This document shows, piece after piece, positions 6,222 to 8,919 of a DNA stretch of 8,919 bases. A model generated the notes under the pieces. That model searched no databases, was not told where the DNA came from, and worked only from the letters and a program-made list of their open reading frames with translations. The first letter of the stretch is position 1; every line of letters begins with the position of its first letter. The translations under genes were made by a program, and so were the position numbers. Source of the DNA: an uncultured bacterium (lineage in GTDB: Bacteria; Cyanobacteriota; Vampirovibrionia; Gastranaerophilales; Gastranaerophilaceae); assembly GCA_946183815.1 (NCBI GenBank), contig CAMHDG010000048.1:1-8919 (forward strand). Direction: 5' to 3'.

Positions 6222-7352
6222 CTATTTTAAATCCTGCTCAAACATGTCCTCTGTAATCTTTGATGCTAATTGAGTAAAACTTTCGGTAATATTCGAGTTC
6301 TCATTAACCTCTGAAACAGGAATGCCCTTGTTTATTGAGGACATCATTGTGTAATAATTATTTGGAAGTTTCCAGTAAACCTTTTTCTTCAGTGCTTTTT
6401 CAACATCATCAACCGTAATTTCATCATTCTCCAAATATCTGTTTACGACAATTTTGGTTTTATCATCAGGGAAATTCAGACCTTTAAACAAATCTAAACA
6501 TCTTTGACAATTCCTGATAAGCGGTAAATTTATAACTGTAACCAACAAAATAAAATCAGAATGTTCTAATATCGACATATTCAACTTATCGACATTTGTT
6601 CCCATATCAACAATGATATAAGAAAAAGCCTTACGCAAACAGTCAAACAACTTAACCACTTGTTTAGGAGTTAATGTTCTGCTCTGTTCGATATTTTGAG
6701 GCTCTGCAAGAACATATAGGCTTGTATCTTTATATTTACAGCAAGCCTCCTGAATAAATGTTTTGTTATCAACATCAGCCTTATTTACAATTTCAGATAT
6801 ATCAATACTTGGCTTAACATCTAAAAATGTAGTGACATCACCTATCGGCATATTCAAGTCAACAAGAGCAACCTTATCTCTTGTGAGTTTAGAAAGTTCT
6901 ACTGCAAGATTAGAAGCCACAGCGGTTTTTCCTACCCCGCCTTTGTTAGAATACACTGCAACAATTTGCGATTTCTTCATCGCTTTAACCTCGTGCTGAC
7001 TACACTTGTCAACAGAGGATAATAAATCTTTTTTTATTACCGGTTTTGAAACAAAATCTTTCGCCCCGTATCTCAAAGCCTGTATGATTGATGATGTAGT
7101 ATAATCTTCGGACAAAACAACAACATTTACTCCAAATTCAGATAATCGTTTTATCATTTTGTAGCAAATATTTTTGTCAGAAGTCATGGAAAAAAAAGCA
7201 ATATCGGGTTTGTTTTCTTTAACATAACGAACACCACTGTTATAATCGTCAAAGATGTTATCAATAACAACATCTTCTTTTTCAGCCAAATACCCCTCTA
7301 TAACGGCTCTTGTATCTGACTCTTTTTCAAAAATAACTATTGTTATGCTCAT
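6222..7352 (-). CDS. CpaE/TadZ-like protein: pseudo-receiver domain plus MinD/ParA-type ATPase
   Basis: A 376-residue two-domain protein. Residues ~1-118 have a response-regulator receiver fold, but the phospho-acceptor Asp is replaced: the PDIAFFSMTSD segment has Ser55 where Asp is expected, although the conserved Lys103 (SKP) remains. Residues ~128-350 form a MinD/ParA ATPase with deviant Walker A KGGVGKT (137-143), an A' motif LVDLNMPIGD and Walker B-like IIVDMG. This layout is that of CpaE/TadZ, which places Flp/Tad pilus machinery at the cell pole; that role is family knowledge, and no tad genes are in the window. The ATG at 7352 is preferred to the in-frame GTG at 7358 because the GGAG ribosome binding site overlaps that GTG. 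The next gene follows after 19 bases. Confidence 0.85.
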   Translation of the reverse strand: MSITIVIFEKESDTRAVIEGYLAEKEDVVIDNIFDDYNSGVRYVKENKPDIAFFSMTSDKNICYKMIKRLSEFGVNVVVLSEDYTTSSIIQALRYGAKDFVSKPVIKKDLLSSVDKCSQHEVKAMKKSQIVAVYSNKGGVGKTAVASNLAVELSKLTRDKVALVDLNMPIGDVTTFLDVKPSIDISEIVNKADVDNKTFIQEACCKYKDTSLYVLAEPQNIEQSRTLTPKQVVKLFDCLRKAFSYIIVDMGTNVDKLNMSILEHSDFILLVTVINLPLIRNCQRCLDLFKGLNFPDDKTKIVVNRYLENDEITVDDVEKALKKKVYWKLPNNYYTMMSSINKGIPVSEVNENSNITESFTQLASKITEDMFEQDLK

Positions 7353-7357
7353 AATCA

Positions 7358-7361
7358 CTCC
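7358..7361 (-). promoter_or_regulatory. Ribosome binding site deciding the start of the CpaE-like gene
   Basis: GGAG (minus strand 7361-7358) is 5 bases before ATG 7352. It overlaps the first base of the alternative GTG, which would then have no binding site of its own. Confidence 0.7.
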
Positions 7362-7381
7362 ATAAATACTCTTCCGTATTT

Positions 7382-7390
7382 ATAATAGCA
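7382..7390 (-). promoter_or_regulatory. Extended -10 promoter of the CpaE-like gene
   Basis: On the minus strand TGC-TATTAT (7390-7382) is an extended -10 with one mismatch, nearly identical to the TGC-TATAAT of the dehydrogenase gene. The expected start near 7375 leaves a ~23-base leader with the GGAG site. The -35 (TTTTAA, 7410-7405) is poor. Confidence 0.5.
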
Positions 7391-7410
7391 TGTATTTAAG
7401 ATATTTAAAA

Positions 7411-7764
7411 TTACTTATTTAATATTTCATTGAATTTTGCTCTTAAATTATTAAAAGCATCACCAACGCCCTGAAGGTTTACTTTATTGTAATCAAAGAA
7501 ATATTGACCTGTTCTGTCCTTGTATCGCAGGGCTGTTGATTTTTCAACAGAATCATCTTTCCAAAGAGCCATATTTTTTGATTTAATTCCTGATTCTGTT
7601 TTAACAAAATCATCACGATTTAGTTTCTTATCTATCTTTTTATACATTTTTAATTCTTCTTGTAAAGAAAGCATATCGTGAGTATAGTTACCACTTTTTG
7701 CTTTATATTTCTTAAATGCGATACCGAAAGAAATTGTTGGTTTATTTGATTCGATAGTATTCAT
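7411..7764 (-). CDS. Small protein of unknown function with N-terminal ISFG motif
   Basis: A 117-residue protein I do not recognise. It begins MNTIESNKPTISFGIAFKKY: a polar N-terminus, then ISFG at residues 11-14, comparable to IKFTA in the 79-aa protein. The rest is charged and Lys-rich, with predicted helical segments (LQEELKMYKKIDKKL and a C-terminal FNNLRAKFNEIL). No signal peptide or membrane segment is visible, so it is probably cytoplasmic. The ATG at 7764 has AGGGG (7775-7771) 6 bases ahead. It lies between the rpsG terminator and the CpaE-like gene. TATAAG (7789-7784) may be a -10 but has no -35, so expression could also come from readthrough past the rpsG terminator. Confidence 0.75.
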   Translation of the reverse strand: MNTIESNKPTISFGIAFKKYKAKSGNYTHDMLSLQEELKMYKKIDKKLNRDDFVKTESGIKSKNMALWKDDSVEKSTALRYKDRTGQYFFDYNKVNLQGVGDAFNNLRAKFNEILNK

Positions 7765-7799
7765 AATTATCCCCTAGCCTTTTCTTATAAATTTAGTTT

Positions 7800-7825
7800 A
7801 AAAAACCCCGCAGTGTTGCGGGGTT
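7800..7825 (-). terminator. Rho-independent terminator after rpsG
   Basis: On the minus strand AACCCCGCA (7825-7817), loop ACAC and TGCGGGGTT (7812-7804) form a 9-bp GC-rich stem, with six T bases at its 3' side (7805-7800, two of them paired). It begins 9 bases past the rpsG stop, so the ribosomal operon ends here. Confidence 0.92.
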
Positions 7826-7834
7826 AATATAATC

Positions 7835-8302
7835 TTATCTGTAATGAGCAAACGCTTTATTTGCTTCAGCCATCTTGTGGGTATCCTCACGCTTTTTACA
7901 TGCCTGACCCTGACCATTTGAAGCGTCCATAAGTTCGTTTGTCAACTTATCAATGAAAGATTTACCGCTTCTGTTCTTTGCTGCTGCAATGAGCCAAGAA
8001 GAAGCGAGAGCGAAACCTCTGTCGTCTTTAACTTCGATAGGTACTTGGTATGTAGAACCACCGATACGTCTAGCCTTAACTTCCAATAATGGTGTAGCAT
8101 TTTTCAATGCTTTTTGGAAAGTTTCGATAGGGTTTTCGTTTGTTCTTTCTTTAATTCTTTCTAATGTAGCGTAGAAAATTCTTTCAGCGAGTGATTTTTT
8201 ACCACGGCGCATAATTCTGTTGATAAATTTAGAAATATCTACGTTGTTATATATCGGATCCGGAGACGGTACACGTCTTTCAGGTTTAGAACGTCTTGAC
8301 AT
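7835..8302 (-). CDS. rpsG: 30S ribosomal protein S7
   Basis: A 155-residue protein of normal S7 length, the primary assembly protein for the 3' domain of 16S rRNA in the small-subunit head. Recognisable family stretches are MSRRSKPERR, KFINRIMRRGKK, the ARRIGGSTYQVP loop and the C-terminal KREDTHKMAEANKAFAHYR. The start codon shares one base with the rpsL stop (TAATG at 8304-8300). A full-length Shine-Dalgarno AGGAGGT (8317-8311) lies within the end of rpsL, 8 bases ahead, so the two genes are translationally coupled. It is followed by a strong terminator, not by fusA. Confidence 0.98.
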   Translation of the reverse strand: MSRRSKPERRVPSPDPIYNNVDISKFINRIMRRGKKSLAERIFYATLERIKERTNENPIETFQKALKNATPLLEVKARRIGGSTYQVPIEVKDDRGFALASSWLIAAAKNRSGKSFIDKLTNELMDASNGQGQACKKREDTHKMAEANKAFAHYR

Positions 8303-8679
8303 TATTTCTTACCTCCTTTTTTAGCACCGTATTTAGAACGGCTTTGGTTTCTGTTAGCAACACCTGCAGTATCTAAAGTACCACGTACGATGTGATAACG
8401 AACACCAGGTAAATCCTTAACACGACCACCTCTGATAAGAACAACACTGTGTTCTTGAAGGTTGTGTCCGATACCCGGAATATAAGAAGTAACTTCAAAT
8501 CCGTTTGTTAATCTTACTCTGGCTACTTTTCTTAAAGCAGAGTTTGGTTTTTTAGGGGTTGTTGTATAAACCCTTGTGCATACTCCACGTCTTTGAGGAC
8601 AATTCATCAAAGCAGGAGATTTAGTTTTGTCTGTTAGTCTTTTACGTTCTTGACGTACTAACTGGTTAATTGTAGGCAT
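8302..8679 (-). CDS. rpsL: 30S ribosomal protein S12
   Basis: A 125-residue protein of usual length, located at the decoding centre of the 30S subunit. It carries MPTINQLVR, the TTTPKKPNSALRK loop and GGRVKDLPGVRYH. Lys43 and Lys88, the positions where substitutions give streptomycin resistance, are wild type, and Asp89, the residue methylthiolated in many bacteria, is present. The basic tail ends SKYGAKKGGKK. The ATG at 8679 has AGGAG (8690-8686) 6 bases ahead. First gene of the rpsL-rpsG pair, preceded by a leader region of over 100 bases. Confidence 0.98.
   Translation of the reverse strand: MPTINQLVRQERKRLTDKTKSPALMNCPQRRGVCTRVYTTTPKKPNSALRKVARVRLTNGFEVTSYIPGIGHNLQEHSVVLIRGGRVKDLPGVRYHIVRGTLDTAGVANRNQSRSKYGAKKGGKK
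8311..8317 (-). promoter_or_regulatory. Strong Shine-Dalgarno for rpsG inside rpsL
   Basis: AGGAGGT (minus strand 8317-8311), the full complement of the 16S rRNA tail, lies in the last codons of rpsL, 8 bases before the rpsG start. In rpsL it encodes part of the Lys/Gly-rich C-terminus. Confidence 0.85.
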
Positions 8680-8701
8680 TATTTTCTCCTTTTTTTACTT
8701 T

Positions 8702-8721
8702 GTCGGATTAGTAAATCCGAC
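8702..8721. repeat. 8-bp perfect hairpin upstream of rpsL
   Basis: GTCGGATT (8702-8709), loop AGTA, AATCCGAC (8714-8721). It lies 11 bases upstream of the rpsL ribosome binding site and has no T-run on either side, so it is not a terminator. It could be a leader structure for S12/S7 control or an interspersed repeat unit. Confidence 0.5.
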
Positions 8722-8866
8722 CTACCTTACTGATAACAAATCGGTACAACTCATCGAAGAACCCTTACTTATTCCCGATAACCGTCTGCTATCTATATTT
8801 CAATTCGGATAGTCAGTCCTATCCACACCTATTGAACAACAGACATGCCTGCGTGTCAAATATTTG
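8722..8866. other. Upstream region of rpsL without a gene
   Basis: No reading frame with a ribosome binding site is seen on either strand. A possible minus-strand promoter is TTGACA (8859-8854), 17 bases, then TTCAAT (8836-8831, 4 of 6). If used, it would give a leader of about 145 bases starting near 8824. That leader would begin with a weak hairpin GGATAG/CTATCC (8824-8819 with 8812-8807) and end with the hairpin at 8702-8721. Confidence 0.35.
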
Positions 8867-8902
8867 TAAATTATTGTTTAGCGGGCAACGAAGTTGCCCT
8901 TT
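8867..8902 (+). repeat. Partial copy of the 851-1054 element end, with adjoining GAA-loop hairpin
   Basis: TAAATTATTGTTTAGCGGG (8867-8885) is identical over 19 bases to 852-870, the left end of the element between the SDR and glutamate synthase genes. The hairpin GGGCAAC-GAA-GTTGCCC (8883-8899) follows at once, a 7-bp stem with a GAA tri-loop. It is probably the edge of another member of the same family, cut off by the window end. Confidence 0.6.
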
Positions 8903-8916
8903 AGTGAATAGTGAAT
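8903..8916 (+). repeat. Two tandem copies of AGTGAAT
   Basis: AGTGAAT occurs twice in a row (8903-8916), then GGT and the window ends. This may be the start of a longer simple tandem array beyond the edge; only two units are visible. Confidence 0.4.
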
Positions 8917-8919
8917 GGT

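Noticed and set aside
7353..7358. GTG start at 7358 for the CpaE-like gene
   Set aside because: GGAG overlaps this GTG, leaving it without a ribosome binding site; ATG 7352 has GGAG at 5 bases.
1..8919. CRISPR array or tRNA genes
   Set aside because: No regularly spaced direct repeats and no cloverleaf or T-arm consensus were found in the gaps.

Overview
The window is AT-rich and bacterial, with a mix of conserved and unrecognised genes. The best guess at source is the non-photosynthetic sister group of cyanobacteria (Candidatus Gastranaerophilales, Melainabacteria/Vampirovibrionia). This rests on two small proteins with a short N-terminal 'N..I.F' signature (ISFG at 7411-7764, IKFTA at 5037-5276) that I associate with that group, together with low GC and a split glutamate synthase. 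It is an inference, not a proof.

Layout, left to right. A short-chain dehydrogenase (33-836, minus) ends in a terminator whose stem includes its stop codon. A 286-base divergent gap (837-1122) is mostly filled by a 204-base hairpin-rich element with 15-base terminal inverted repeats, followed by a palindromic operator that overlaps the promoter of the next operon. A three-gene plus-strand operon (1123-4971) encodes a split glutamate synthase: glutaminase subunit, ferredoxin-FMN subunit, and GXGXG subunit with a second ferredoxin domain. No NADPH subunit follows. Everything from 4976 to the right end is on the minus strand. A 79-aa protein (5037-5276) sits behind a near-consensus promoter with three palindromes of the same type as the one before glutamate synthase. 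Next come a secreted repeat protein and, upstream of it in the same unit, a CpaE/TadZ-like pseudo-receiver ATPase (5597-7352), then a 117-aa unknown protein (7411-7764). Last are rpsG and rpsL (7835-8679) with an overlapping stop/start, and a leader or repeat region to the window end.

How they fit together. The glutamate synthase operon makes glutamate from glutamine and 2-oxoglutarate, probably with ferredoxin-delivered electrons. The same palindrome, AGTGT-N7-ACACT, marks its promoter and the 79-aa gene, which suggests one regulator controls both. rpsL-rpsG is a truncated str operon that stops at a terminator instead of running into fusA. The CpaE-like ATPase and the secreted repeat protein are 19 bases apart and probably co-transcribed. 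Two genes (the dehydrogenase and the glutaminase subunit) appear to have leaderless transcripts, while the others have clear ribosome binding sites.
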